Source: Actinomycetes bacterium
GTDB lineage: Bacteria > Actinomycetota > Actinomycetes > Propionibacteriales > Propionibacteriaceae
Length of the DNA stretch: 64,000 bases
NCBI GenBank assembly: GCA_023392635.1
Contig: JAEVYS010000006.1
Location: 25,113 to 89,112, forward strand
Direction: 5' to 3'
In this document: one piece after another, positions 17,038 to 25,904 of the stretch
Numbering within the stretch: position 1 is the stretch's first letter
Layout of the letters: the number at the start of each line of letters is the position of its first letter
Notes under the pieces: generated by a model
Database searches by the model: none
Told to the model about the DNA's origin: nothing
What the model saw: the letters and a program-made list of their open reading frames with translations, nothing else
Translations under genes and position numbers: made by a program

Positions 17038-18317
17038 GCGGGGGCGCCCGGCGCCGGCAGGGTGAGGCTGGCGGTGACGCCGTCGTGGTCGCTGGCATCG
17101 GTCGGGAACTCGGCCGAGCCCCGATACTTGATCCCGCGAACGAAGATCGAGTCGATGTGCTGGGTTCCGGCTTCGTCGTAGGTGTCGACGTAGGGCGTCA
17201 CGAGCCGGTAGCCGGCGGCCTCCATGATCGGACGGGCGTTGCTCGACCAGTCGCCGCCCACCAACACCCTGGGGTAGCTCTTGAGCTTGTCGATCACCTC
17301 GGCGATGTCCCGCTTCTTGCCCTCCTTCGCCGCGGTCGCCGAGCTGAACGCGGCCTTGGGGCGGATGTGCACCGCCGCAGCGAAGAAGGTGTTGCCGTTC
17401 TTGCGACTCGTGAGCATGGTGCCGACCATGCCGTGGTAGCGATTTGTGCTGGGTCCCAGCCCGAGCTTCACCGGATCACCGTGGTCGTACTTGTCCGGAT
17501 CCCAGAAGACACCGAGAGTCTTGTAGGGCCACACCTTGAAGCCGGTCGACTCACGGATCGCATCGCGGGCGTCCTCGTCCACCTCCTGGCAGGTGAGCAC
17601 CGACGGCTTGAGCACCTCCTGGACGAAGGCAGCGTTCGCGCTCGACGGGCCGCCGCCGAAGTGGGCGAGCTGGGCGTTGTAGGTGGCGGCGCGGAACTTG
17701 ACCTCCTCCGGCCCCGGCGGCACCGGCGCGACGGGAGCGGGGTCCCTGGTCACCGTGCCGCTGAGTTCGAGCAGGGCCGTCCACGTGCAGGGGCCGTCGA
17801 CCCCGTCGTCCTTGAGCCCGACCGCTGCCTGGAACTCCTTCAGCGTGGCGTGGCCGAGCGCGGCCAGGTGCGCGGCCAGCGCGTCGGACCGGAGCAGGTC
17901 GAGGTTGCGGTCGTACTCGAAGTGCCACCGCTCGGACTTCACCGTGCGACGGAAGCCGTAGTCGTGGGCGCGCAGCTTCTCCCCGGGCTGGGGCTTGGCG
18001 GCCCCGTCGCCCCCGTCGGTGAGCCACACGTGCGCGTCGCTGGGCGCGTACGGGCCGCTGCCGCCGGTGTGGGTGTCGAACGCCCGGCCGTCCACGTGCG
18101 GCGCCGTCTTCTTCGGCTTCGCCGCGATCGGGCCGGTGCCGGCGAGGTACCGCTCGTAGAGCTGCTTCTGCTTGGCGAGGCTGCGGTGGAACACGTCCAC
18201 TCCTCCGACCGGCAGGCCGTCCGCGATGGCCCGCAGGTAGGAGGCCGCAGCATCTCCGCGCAGGACGTTCCCCCGGTCATCGACGACGAAGGTGCGCTCG
18301 GTCGGGTCGATGGGCAT
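17034..18317 (-). CDS. Three-domain fusion: M15-type peptidase, peptidoglycan-binding repeat, EEP nuclease/phosphatase
   Basis: 427 aa from the ATG at 18317, which follows GAGGGGGAG; a start 11 codons earlier is possible. Residues about 40-135 look like a D,D-carboxypeptidase (VanY, peptidase M15) zinc site: His74 and Asp81 in PHVDGRAFD and His132 in SERWHFEY. Residues 140-187 resemble a PG_binding_1 repeat (TLKEFQAAVGL, DDGVDGPCTW). Residues 206-420 are an EEP domain: Asn214, Glu245 (CQEVDE), His317, Asp356 (VGGDWSSN), Asp410-His411 (ASDHDGV). No signal peptide or membrane helix is seen, which is odd for a wall-acting enzyme. Function inferred: a cell-wall plus phosphodiester hydrolase, possibly toxin- or effector-like. 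Confidence 0.72.
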   Translation of the reverse strand: MPIDPTERTFVVDDRGNVLRGDAAASYLRAIADGLPVGGVDVFHRSLAKQKQLYERYLAGTGPIAAKPKKTAPHVDGRAFDTHTGGSGPYAPSDAHVWLTDGGDGAAKPQPGEKLRAHDYGFRRTVKSERWHFEYDRNLDLLRSDALAAHLAALGHATLKEFQAAVGLKDDGVDGPCTWTALLELSGTVTRDPAPVAPVPPGPEEVKFRAATYNAQLAHFGGGPSSANAAFVQEVLKPSVLTCQEVDEDARDAIRESTGFKVWPYKTLGVFWDPDKYDHGDPVKLGLGPSTNRYHGMVGTMLTSRKNGNTFFAAAVHIRPKAAFSSATAAKEGKKRDIAEVIDKLKSYPRVLVGGDWSSNARPIMEAAGYRLVTPYVDTYDEAGTQHIDSIFVRGIKYRGSAEFPTDASDHDGVTASLTLPAPGAPA

Positions 18318-18474
18318 GGTCGCTCCCCCTCGTTGAACCCTGCTCACCACACTGTGGCCACCCGCCTGACAAGGCGCAACGGGGTCCGGCTAGGTAATCT
18401 GCGCACGCTCCGGGCCTGGTGCGCCGGTCCGAGACGCAGCACCGTGTTGCGGCCACCGCGGGTGGGCGGGGCCG

Positions 18475-18480
18475 TAGCGT
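18475..18480 (+). promoter_or_regulatory. Candidate -10 element, leaderless start of the FAD oxidoreductase gene
   Basis: TAGCGT (TANNNT) ends 6 bases before the ATG at 18487 and there is no ribosome binding site. Same arrangement as at 1661 and 34675. Confidence 0.4.
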
Positions 18481-18486
18481 GGGTGC

Positions 18487-20070
18487 ATGACATCGGCGAG
18501 GTACGACGTGGTGGTCGTCGGCGGCGGGCACAACGGCCTGACCGCGGCGGCCTACCTCGCGCGCGCCGGACGCAGCGTGCTCGTCCTCGAACGGTCGGGC
18601 CACCTCGGCGGCGCGACGGGCTCGGCCCGGCCGTTCCGCGGCGTGGACGCCAACCTCTCCCGCTACGCCTACCTCGTCTCGCTGATGCCACGGACCATCC
18701 GCGACGAGCTCGGCCTGCCCCTGGAACTCCGTCGGCGCCGGATCGCGTCCTACACCCCGCTTCCCGGTGACCCGGCGCGCGGCCTGCTCGTCGACACCGC
18801 GGACGCCGACCGGACCCGGCGCTCGTTCGCCGCCGTCCGCGCCACGGCCGACCACTCCGCGTGGCGGGCGTTCGGCGCCCGCACGCGCTCCCTGGCACAG
18901 GCGGTGTTCCCGACCGTTACCCGACCCCTGCCCACCGCTGCACAGGTCCGGGCGGCGGTCGGCGAGGAGTGGTGGACCGACCTGCACGCACCGATCGACC
19001 GGCTCCTGCGGCGGACCTTCCGTTCCGACCTCGTCCGAGGTGTGGTGGCGACCGACGCCCTCATCGGCACCTTCGCCGACACCGCCGATCCGACGCTGGC
19101 CCAGAACCGCTGCTTCCTCTACCACGTCATCGGTGGCGGGACAGGTGACTGGGACGTGCCGGTGGGCGGCATGGGCGCGGTCGTCGGGGCGCTCACCACC
19201 GCGGCCCGCACGGCCGGGGCCGAGCTCCTGACGGGTGCGACGGTGCACGCCATCCAGCCGCACTCATCGGGGGCGGACGTGGCCTGGACCGATGCCGACG
19301 GCGGCGAGCACGCCGTTCGCGGTGGCCATGTGCTGGCCAACGCCGCGCCGCACGTGCTCTCGCGGCTCCTCGGCGAGCCGGGTACCCCGGCTCCCGAGGG
19401 CAGCCAGCTGAAGGTGAACCTGGTCCTGCGGCGACTCCCCCGCCTCCGGGATTCCTCGGTCGTGCCTGCCGAGGCGTTCGCCGGCACGTTCCACGTCAAC
19501 GAGGGCTACGACCAGCTGGCCGCCGCGCACGCCGAGGCTGCGGCCGGTCGCATCCCCACCCTGCCTCCGGCAGAGACCTACTGCCACACCCTCGCCGACC
19601 CCTCGATCCTGGGTGACGACCTCCGGGCGTCGGGTCACCACACGCTCACCGTGTTCGGGCTGCACATGCCGGCACGGCTGTTCACCGACGACCCGGAGCG
19701 GTCGCGGGCGTCCGCCCTGGCCGCGACCCTCAGCTCGCTCGACTCCGTCCTCGCCGAGCCGATCGCCGACTGCCTGGCGGTGGACGCCGACGGGCGGCCC
19801 TGCGTGGAGGTGCGCTCACCCGTCGACCTCGAGAAGGACGTGGCGCTGCCCGGAGGCCACATCTTCCACCGGGACCTGCAGTGGCCGTGGCTGGAGGAGG
19901 AGGTCCACACCGCCGCCGCCCGCTGGGGTGTCGCCACGGGCCATGACAGGGTCCTGCTGTGTGGTGCCGGGGCACGCCGCGGTGGGGGTGTCAGCGGCAT
20001 TCCCGGCCGGTCGGCGGCCATGGCCGTCCTCGAATCACCGACCACGACGAACGGAGGAACGCATGTCTGA
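18487..20070 (+). CDS. FAD-dependent phytoene-dehydrogenase-related oxidoreductase
   Basis: 527 aa. The N-terminal dinucleotide-binding motif is VVVGGGHNGLTAAAYLARAG (residues 9-28) with acidic Glu35 ending the second strand, then GGATG. This is the CrtI/PYROXD2-like (COG1233) branch of amine-oxidase-type flavoproteins. The C-terminal FAD contact GVSGIPGRSAAMAVL is present. No carotenoid genes lie nearby, so a desaturase or oxidase acting on another lipid or terpenoid is likelier. It heads an operon with a SnoaL-like protein (8-base overlap) and an alpha/beta hydrolase. Confidence 0.82.
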   Translation: MTSARYDVVVVGGGHNGLTAAAYLARAGRSVLVLERSGHLGGATGSARPFRGVDANLSRYAYLVSLMPRTIRDELGLPLELRRRRIASYTPLPGDPARGLLVDTADADRTRRSFAAVRATADHSAWRAFGARTRSLAQAVFPTVTRPLPTAAQVRAAVGEEWWTDLHAPIDRLLRRTFRSDLVRGVVATDALIGTFADTADPTLAQNRCFLYHVIGGGTGDWDVPVGGMGAVVGALTTAARTAGAELLTGATVHAIQPHSSGADVAWTDADGGEHAVRGGHVLANAAPHVLSRLLGEPGTPAPEGSQLKVNLVLRRLPRLRDSSVVPAEAFAGTFHVNEGYDQLAAAHAEAAAGRIPTLPPAETYCHTLADPSILGDDLRASGHHTLTVFGLHMPARLFTDDPERSRASALAATLSSLDSVLAEPIADCLAVDADGRPCVEVRSPVDLEKDVALPGGHIFHRDLQWPWLEEEVHTAAARWGVATGHDRVLLCGAGARRGGGVSGIPGRSAAMAVLESPTTTNGGTHV

Positions 20071-20539
20071 CCTGGCGGACCGGGTGCGGCGCCTGGAGGA
20101 CCGGCAGGAGATCATCGACGTCATCGTGCGGTACTGCGTCGCGGTCGACGCCAGGGACTGGTCGATGTTCGCCGACTGCTTCGCACCCCGGGTGCTCCGT
20201 GACACCGGCGAGGTGAGCCGCGAGGAGTTCGTGTCGATCGTCGAAGGTGCCCTGCCGGGCTTCGCGTGGACCCAGCACGTCAGCACCAACCACCTCGTGA
20301 CGTTCGACGCCGCAGACCCCGACGGTGCCACCTGCGACTCCGACATGGTCGCCACGCACGAACTGGCCGGTTCTCCTCACGGAACCTCCTACGTGCTGCG
20401 CGCACGGTACCGGGACAGGATGGTGCGGACGGCGAGCGGTTGGCGGATCCGGGCGATCACCACCACGAACCGGCGGGAGGAGGGCAACCTCGACGCCGTC
20501 GCCGAGGCCGCTGCCGTCGTGGCCAGCCGCTCGTCCTGA
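20063..20539 (+). CDS. SnoaL-like (NTF2-fold) protein
   Basis: 158 aa. The N-terminus (DRQEIIDVIVRYCVAVDARD, then WSMFADCFA) is the standard opening of SnoaL-like small NTF2-fold domains, which include polyketide cyclases, dehydratases and ligand-binding proteins. The fold ends with RMVRTASGWRI near residue 130. It starts inside the end of the oxidoreductase gene, with GGAGG 5 bases before the ATG. Its place between an FAD enzyme and a hydrolase suggests a catabolic or biosynthetic step on a shared small molecule. Substrate unknown. Confidence 0.8.
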   Translation: MSDLADRVRRLEDRQEIIDVIVRYCVAVDARDWSMFADCFAPRVLRDTGEVSREEFVSIVEGALPGFAWTQHVSTNHLVTFDAADPDGATCDSDMVATHELAGSPHGTSYVLRARYRDRMVRTASGWRIRAITTTNRREEGNLDAVAEAAAVVASRSS

Positions 20540-20555
20540 TTGGGACCGCGCCCGG

Positions 20556-21323
20556 GTGGGCACAGTGGGGAGCGTGGAGGGCACCCGCATCACCGTCGGG
20601 GACGGTGTCGAACTGGCGGCCTACCGTTCCCCGGGGTGGTCGACCGACGGGACGGTCGCCGTGCTGCTGCACGGGATCGGCATGAGCCACCTGACCTTCG
20701 AGCGCATGCAGCCCCTGCTCGCCGCCACCATGTCCGTGGTCTCGTTCGACCTGCCCGGCTTCGGCTCCACGCGGACTCCGCCGCGGCCCTTCTCCGTTGT
20801 CGACCATGCCCTGGCGGTCGATGCGGCACTGCGCGAACTGGGCGTGGCCCGCCGCGTCGTGGTCGGCCATTCGATGGGGGCCCAGTCGGCGGTGGAGTTG
20901 GCGGTGCGCCGTCCCGAGGAGGTCGCGGGAGTGGTGTTGATCGGCCCGGTCGTCGATCCGAGGCGCCGAGCGCTCCTCATCCAGGCGAAGGACCTCGCCC
21001 TCGACATGCTCCGCGAGCCGCCCTACGCCAACCTCCGCGCGCTGGGCGACTATGTGCGAGGCGGCCTCCCGTGGTACCTGGCCAATGTCACCGCGATGTT
21101 CGAGTACCTGACCGAGGACCGCGTCCGGGCTGTCCGCTGCCCGGTGGTGGTGATGCGTGGCGAGCGCGACCCGGTGGCCCGTGAACCGTGGTGCCGACGG
21201 CTGGCGTCCGCCGCAGCCGGCCCGGCTGAGTTCGTGACCGTACCGGGCCGCGCGCACGTCATCCCCCAGACAGCTGCCGCCGCCGTGGCGGGCGTGGTCA
21301 CCCGCGTGACCGGGAACGGGTGA
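20556..21323 (+). CDS. Alpha/beta-fold hydrolase
   Basis: 255 aa. Catalytic triad visible: Ser106 in VVGHSMGAQ, Asp205 in RGERDPV and His234 in GRAHVIP; oxyanion region LLHGIGM. Soluble, no signal peptide. Three in-frame GTG codons (20556, 20565, 20574) compete as starts and none has a good ribosome binding site; I chose the first. It follows the SnoaL-like gene by 16 bases and is probably in the same operon. Typical roles are ring or ester cleavage in catabolic pathways; substrate not predictable. Confidence 0.83.
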   Translation: MGTVGSVEGTRITVGDGVELAAYRSPGWSTDGTVAVLLHGIGMSHLTFERMQPLLAATMSVVSFDLPGFGSTRTPPRPFSVVDHALAVDAALRELGVARRVVVGHSMGAQSAVELAVRRPEEVAGVVLIGPVVDPRRRALLIQAKDLALDMLREPPYANLRALGDYVRGGLPWYLANVTAMFEYLTEDRVRAVRCPVVVMRGERDPVAREPWCRRLASAAAGPAEFVTVPGRAHVIPQTAAAAVAGVVTRVTGNG

Positions 21324-21365
21324 ACCGGCGGGGCACCTGATGCCGGGCAGGGCGGACCGTGGCGC

Positions 21366-21953
21366 TCAGGCGTCGAGGACCTCGTAGTCGATGGGCTTGC
21401 AGACTCCCCCGTTCGACTTCTCGGCGGAGCAGGCGGTGAGGCCGACGAGCAGGTCTGTCTCGGCACGGACGACGAACCGGCTACCGGCCCTCGACAAGGG
21501 CGGGTCGATGTGCAGGGTGCCGTCGGGGTCGGTCCACACGTTCATGAAGATGTTGAACGAGGTGGCGATGCGGTCCTTCGGGAGCCCGAACCGCCCGAGC
21601 CCGGAGTGCAGGTTGTCCAGGCAACTCGGGTGCGGACGTCCCTCGAACTCCGGGTAGAGCAGGTCGAAGGTCTCCTGGCTGCAGGGAGTGAGCGTGAAGT
21701 CGTGCCGGCCGCAGGTGTCCTCCACGATCGTGAACATCGGGCGACTGCGGTTGCTGTACAGCACGTGCCCTGTGGTCAGGAAGACCGTGTTGGCGTAGTC
21801 GATCGTGCGCCCGCTCGACAGCCACTCCTCCTGGTCGTCGGCACTCACCGCGTAGAGGTCGCTGACCTGGCCGCCGGTGGGATCCACCACGGCGAGCCGC
21901 TGGCCCCTGCGCAGGCGCAGGCCCGTTCCGGTCTGGGCCTCGAGTCGCTCCAC
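21366..21953 (-). CDS. DUF1989 (urea carboxylase-associated/carboxyguanidine deiminase-like) protein
   Basis: 195 aa from the GTG at 21953, which has GGAGG six bases upstream. Conserved family features are visible: the RLRRGQRLAVVDPTGGQVSD opening, a central CGRHDFTLTPCS motif with probable metal-binding Cys/His, the PHPSCLDNL segment, and FNIFMNVW. DUF1989 proteins accompany urea carboxylase, and two of them form carboxyguanidine deiminase in guanidine-using bacteria. Here only one copy is present and no urea carboxylase is seen. It is divergent from a YqcI/YcgG gene 166 bases away, whose family also includes enzymes acting on guanidino groups. Confidence 0.78.
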   Translation of the reverse strand: MERLEAQTGTGLRLRRGQRLAVVDPTGGQVSDLYAVSADDQEEWLSSGRTIDYANTVFLTTGHVLYSNRSRPMFTIVEDTCGRHDFTLTPCSQETFDLLYPEFEGRPHPSCLDNLHSGLGRFGLPKDRIATSFNIFMNVWTDPDGTLHIDPPLSRAGSRFVVRAETDLLVGLTACSAEKSNGGVCKPIDYEVLDA

Positions 21954-22119
21954 GTCCGTCCTCCCGCCACGGCTGCAAACGCTTCTCCTTACCCACCGGG
22001 AGTGGCTTTGCCCCCAGGTCAGCGGGCGCAGCATTGCGGGCGGTCGATGTCACCGGCCCGGGTACAGGGATCGCAGGCGACGGCGGGTCGCACCACCCCG
22101 ACGAGAGGACATCCCAACC

Positions 22120-22806
22120 ATGAGGGCCGACGTTCCCCCGGTGGTCCGCCCGGCAGGGTTGAGTGCCGCGACCGACGAAGAGATCGCCGCAGCCCTGCGT
22201 GGGATGGTCCGGGACCCGAGCTACCCGTGCGTGGGCGCCAAGTCGGTCGTCAACCGCAACACCGCGCAGATCGCCGTCCTCGACCACCTGGCCGATCCGG
22301 GGACAACGAACGTCCTGCTCGAGCGGCTGACGACCTTCCTGAACACGCCGGTGGACGACGGGGGCTTCCGGTCCTTCCTCGCCGCCTTCCGTACCCCCCT
22401 GCCCGGCTCCGAGGAGGAGTTCGAGGTGCTCTTGTGGCGGCAGCTCGAGCTGTTGCGCGACGCCGACCCGGCCGGGTGGGACCCGAGCGTCTCCGACGAC
22501 CCGGCCAGCGCCCGGTACTGCTTCAGCGTGGCCGGCACCGCCACCTTCGTCATCGGCATGCACCCCGGCGCGTCCCGCGTGGCCCGGCGCGCGCCGCTGC
22601 CGGTCCTCGTCTTCAATCCGCACGCCCAGTTCGAGCGGCTGCGGGCGGCCGGAGGCTACGACCGGGTGAGGAACGTGGTGCGTCGACGCGATGCGCAGTT
22701 GCAGGGCTCGGTGAACCCGATGGTCGCCGATCACGGGGACGGCTCGGAGGCCCGGCAGTACTCCGGGCGCGTCGTCGGGGACGACTGGCGGGCACCGTCA
22801 CTGTGA
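22120..22806 (+). CDS. YqcI/YcgG family protein, GntA-like heme-dependent N-hydroxylase candidate
   Basis: 228 aa. The family's N-terminal PCVGAKSVVNRN motif (residues about 37-48) and C-terminal FNPHAQFERLR, RRRDAQLQGSVNP pattern are both present. The family was long uncharacterised; one branch (GntA) is a heme-dependent N-hydroxylase of a guanidino compound, and the central GMHPGASR His is a plausible heme-site residue. GAGAGGA precedes the ATG. Its stop overlaps the GTG of the following glycosyltransferase gene. Function is inferred from family only. Confidence 0.72.
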   Translation: MRADVPPVVRPAGLSAATDEEIAAALRGMVRDPSYPCVGAKSVVNRNTAQIAVLDHLADPGTTNVLLERLTTFLNTPVDDGGFRSFLAAFRTPLPGSEEEFEVLLWRQLELLRDADPAGWDPSVSDDPASARYCFSVAGTATFVIGMHPGASRVARRAPLPVLVFNPHAQFERLRAAGGYDRVRNVVRRRDAQLQGSVNPMVADHGDGSEARQYSGRVVGDDWRAPSL

Positions 22807-23765
22807 CCGGCCCTGGCGAGGTGGCCGCGGCCACCGGCGACCGGCTCAACGTCGAGTACGTGCTGCCGTTGCGCTGGACCCTGGGCCAGGATCCCGCCGA
22901 ACTCGCCAGGTATCTGGGGCAGCTCTCGCAGTGGGTGGACGTGACGGTGGTCGACGGCTCGGAGCCGCTCGCCTTCGCCCGGCACGACAAGCTGTGGGGT
23001 GGTCGCGTGCGACATGTGCGTCCGGACCCGATCGACGGGCGCAACGGCAAGGTGCGCGGCGTGCTCACCGGAATCTCGCTGTCGCGCCATGATCGCATCG
23101 TCATCGCCGACGACGACGTCCGGTACGACCACGACGCGCTCACCGCCGTCCTCGCCCGGCTCGAGCACGCCGACCTGGTCGTCCCGCAGAACGTCTTCGC
23201 CCGGTGGCCCTGGCATGCCCGGTGGGACACCGGCCGCCAGTTGCTCAACCGCTGCTTCTCCGGCGACTACCCCGGCACGCTCGCCGTGCGGCGACCCTTC
23301 GTGTCGGACGGCTACGACCCCGACGTCCTGTTCGAGAACCTCGAACTCATCCGGACGGTCGCCGGTCGCGGCGGCCGCGTCGCTCGCGCCGACGACCTGT
23401 TCGTCGACCGGCTCCCGCCGACGGCGTCACACTTCTGGTCCCAACGGGTGCGCCAGGCCTACGACAGCTTCGCCCAACCCGGCCGGCTGGCGATCGAGCT
23501 GTCCGTCCTGCCGCTCCTGTGGGCCCTGCACCGACGGCCGGCCGCGGTCGGCGCCGCTGTCGTCACCGTGGTCGCCCTGGCCGAGCGTGGCCGACGCAGG
23601 GCGGAGGGCGCCCGGCGGTTCCCGGCGGGCGCCGCCCTCTGGGCACCGGTGTGGCTCCTGGAGCGCGGCGTATGCTCCTGGCTCGCCGTGTGGCAGCGGC
23701 TGCGCGGTGGCGTCCGCTACTCAGACGGGCGGCTGCCGACAGCAGCGAACCGCCATCCCGCCTAG
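22803..23765 (+). CDS. GT2-like glycosyltransferase
   Basis: 320 aa from a GTG overlapping the preceding stop (GTGA). A GT-A nucleotide-sugar site is visible as DDD at residues 105-107 in IVIADDDVRYD, after a conserved GRNGKVRGVLTG segment. A hydrophobic C-terminal stretch (about 230-290) suggests membrane association. Catalytic role: transfer of a sugar from an NDP-sugar; acceptor unknown. The overlap with the GntA-like gene implies co-expression, but a functional link is not obvious. Confidence 0.72.
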   Translation: MTGPGEVAAATGDRLNVEYVLPLRWTLGQDPAELARYLGQLSQWVDVTVVDGSEPLAFARHDKLWGGRVRHVRPDPIDGRNGKVRGVLTGISLSRHDRIVIADDDVRYDHDALTAVLARLEHADLVVPQNVFARWPWHARWDTGRQLLNRCFSGDYPGTLAVRRPFVSDGYDPDVLFENLELIRTVAGRGGRVARADDLFVDRLPPTASHFWSQRVRQAYDSFAQPGRLAIELSVLPLLWALHRRPAAVGAAVVTVVALAERGRRRAEGARRFPAGAALWAPVWLLERGVCSWLAVWQRLRGGVRYSDGRLPTAANRHPA

Positions 23766-23799
23766 GATCCGTCCACCGCGCTACGACAACGGCACCCGG

Positions 23800-24219
23800 T
23801 CAGTCGGACGTCGGCTCGCCGTGGTCGTCGTCACCGTGGTCGTCGTCGGAGTGGGAGTCGTCGGCGTGGGACTCCTCGTCCTTGGCGCCGTCGTCGGAAC
23901 CGGCCGACTCCGCACGCCCGTCGTCGCCCTTGTGGGCCCGGTCATCGGGCCGGTTCTGGGCCTGCGTCGGTGTGGGTGCCGGCATCGGGGTGGCCACGGT
24001 GGGATTGCTGTCCAGCGTCGGCAGCGGCGGCGGGGGGAGGCTCGGTTCGGCTGACGGGACGACGGGCACCGACGGGTCGAGGAAGGAGTAGCTGGTCTCG
24101 GAGCGGTTCGGTGAGAACACGTGGGCAACGAGCGCACCGCCTGCGCCCAGCACCACCAGAGCTGCGGCCAGTGGACCGGCGAGGAGGCCCCGCGCCCGGG
24201 ATGAGGTCGTTGCGTTCAT
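23800..24219 (-). CDS. Small membrane-anchored protein with Pro-rich stalk and His/Asp-rich tail
   Basis: 139 aa. One N-terminal membrane helix (about residues 11-33) is followed by a proline-rich linker and a strongly acidic tail ending in repeated (H)DD(H)GDDDHG-type units. The tail is expected outside the cell and could bind divalent metals. I chose the second of two close ATGs because GAAGGA is 6 bases from it and immediately abuts the first. No family recognised. It stands alone between a glycosyltransferase and an ABC permease gene. Confidence 0.62.
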   Translation of the reverse strand: MNATTSSRARGLLAGPLAAALVVLGAGGALVAHVFSPNRSETSYSFLDPSVPVVPSAEPSLPPPPLPTLDSNPTVATPMPAPTPTQAQNRPDDRAHKGDDGRAESAGSDDGAKDEESHADDSHSDDDHGDDDHGEPTSD

Positions 24220-24319
24220 TGGCATTCCTTCACGCGTGGGGGTTGTGCGTGTCGTCAGGAGAACTACTGTCCCACACCTGCGAGCGATTGGGGACTCGAC
24301 CCGTACAGTCCACGTGCGT

Positions 24320-25084
24320 CTACGCCAGCTTGCGGCGGTAGGTGACCATCGCGAAGACGTAGGCCACGACCAGGATCACCACGCACCAGGCCAGGCCGAC
24401 CCACAGGTCGGGTCCCACCGGCCGGCCCGTGAACAGGTCGCGAAGCGAGTTGACGATCGAGGTGACCGGCTGGTTCTCCGCGAACCACCGGACCGGCCCC
24501 GGCATGGTGGCGGTCGGCACGAAGGCGGAGCTGATGAACGGCAGGAAGATCAGCGGGTAGGAGAACGCGCTGGCCCCGTCGACCGACGTCGCGGTGAGTC
24601 CGGGAATGACAGCGATCCAGGTCAGGGCGAGGGTGAACAGGGCCAGGATGCCCGCCACCCCGAACCAGCCCCCCACCCCCGCGCTCGACCGGAAGCCCAT
24701 CAGCAACGCCACCAGCACGACCACCACGAGCGAGATCAGGTTGGCCACCAGCGAGGTGAGCACATGGGCCCACAGCACGGACGACCGGGCGATCGGCATC
24801 GAGTGGAAGCGTTCGAAGATGCCGCTCTGCATGTCCAGGAACAGCCGGTAGGCGGTGTAGGCGATGCCGGAGGCGATCGTGATGACGAGGATGCCGGGCA
24901 ACAGGTAGGTGACGTAGTTGTCGGAGCCGGAGTCGATGGCGCCCCCGAGTACGTAGACGAACAGCAACATCATGGCGATCGGGGTGACCGCGGTGGTGAG
25001 GATCGTGTCCAGGCTTCGCGAGATGTGGCGCAGCGAACGCCCGGTGAGCACCGCGGTGTCGCCCAGGAAGTGCGTGGCGGTCAT
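24320..25084 (-). CDS. ABC-2 type transporter permease
   Basis: 254 aa with six membrane helices and the ABC-2 pattern: an N-terminal cytoplasmic segment RSLRHISRSLDTILTTAVTP, FERFHSMPIARSS in the coupling region, and a conserved loop near PFISSAFVPTATMP. This is a DrrB-like drug-efflux permease. The ATG overlaps the stop of the ATPase gene (ATGA), so the two are translated together. It is the last gene of the PadR-DUF1048-ATPase-permease operon. Confidence 0.88.
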   Translation of the reverse strand: MTATHFLGDTAVLTGRSLRHISRSLDTILTTAVTPIAMMLLFVYVLGGAIDSGSDNYVTYLLPGILVITIASGIAYTAYRLFLDMQSGIFERFHSMPIARSSVLWAHVLTSLVANLISLVVVVLVALLMGFRSSAGVGGWFGVAGILALFTLALTWIAVIPGLTATSVDGASAFSYPLIFLPFISSAFVPTATMPGPVRWFAENQPVTSIVNSLRDLFTGRPVGPDLWVGLAWCVVILVVAYVFAMVTYRRKLA

Positions 25085-25884
25085 GACTGCTCCCCAGGAT
25101 CCTGCGTGGCCGCCCCGGCGCCGTCCCCGACCAGGGAGAGGAAGACGTCCTCGAGGGTGGGCTGCTTCTCGACGTACTCGACGGTCGCCGGCGGCAGCAG
25201 GTTCCTGAGTTCGGCCAGTGTGCCGTTCACCAGGATGCGCCCGCCGTGCAGGATCGCGATGCGGTCGGCGAGCTGTTCGGCCTCGTCCAGGGTCTGCGTG
25301 GTGAGCAGGACCGTTGTGCCCCTGGACGCGAGTTCGCGCACCGCCGCCCACACCTCGAGCCTGGCCTGCGGGTCGAGGCCGGTGGTCGGCTCGTCGAGGA
25401 AGACGACCGCGGGATCGCCGATGAGGCTCAGCGCGATGTCCAGCCGGCGGCGCATGCCTCCGGAGTAGGTCGACACCCTGCGGGTCGCCGCCTCGGCGAG
25501 GGAGAACCTCGCCAGCAGGCCGTCAGCGATCGCACCGGGGTCGGGCAGGTGGCGCAGTCGGGCGACCAGTATGAGGTTCTCACGTCCGGTGAGGACCTCG
25601 TCGACGGCCGCGAACTGCCCGGTGAGGCTGATCGCGCCACGGACCTGGGCGGGCTGCGACGCCACGTCGAAGCCCGCGACGGCGGCGCTGCCGCCGCTCG
25701 CCGGAATCAGCGTGGAGAGGATCCGGACGACGGTGGTCTTGCCTGCGCCGTTGGACCCGAGCAGGGCGAAGATGCTGCCGCCCGCTACGTCGAAGTCGAC
25801 CCCGGTGAGAACCTGCAGGTCCTGGTAGGACTTCTCCAGGCCCTGCACGTGGATCGCAGGCGCGTCCTGAACCGTTGCGGTCAT
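25081..25884 (-). CDS. ABC transporter ATP-binding protein, DrrA-like
   Basis: 267 aa from the ATG at 25884, preceded by GGGGGAG. Walker A is GSNGAGKT (residues 43-50), the ABC signature is YSGGMRRRL, Walker B is VVFLDEPTTGLDP, followed by the switch LLTTQTLDEAEQLADRI. The C-terminal extension is typical of DrrA (daunorubicin-resistance-type) ATPases. It powers the permease that follows with a 4-base overlap. Likely role: efflux of a hydrophobic drug or lipid, switched on by the PadR regulator. Confidence 0.92.
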   Translation of the reverse strand: MTATVQDAPAIHVQGLEKSYQDLQVLTGVDFDVAGGSIFALLGSNGAGKTTVVRILSTLIPASGGSAAVAGFDVASQPAQVRGAISLTGQFAAVDEVLTGRENLILVARLRHLPDPGAIADGLLARFSLAEAATRRVSTYSGGMRRRLDIALSLIGDPAVVFLDEPTTGLDPQARLEVWAAVRELASRGTTVLLTTQTLDEAEQLADRIAILHGGRILVNGTLAELRNLLPPATVEYVEKQPTLEDVFLSLVGDGAGAATQDPGEQS

Positions 25885-25904
25885 GTCGGACTCCCCCTTC
25901 CCGT

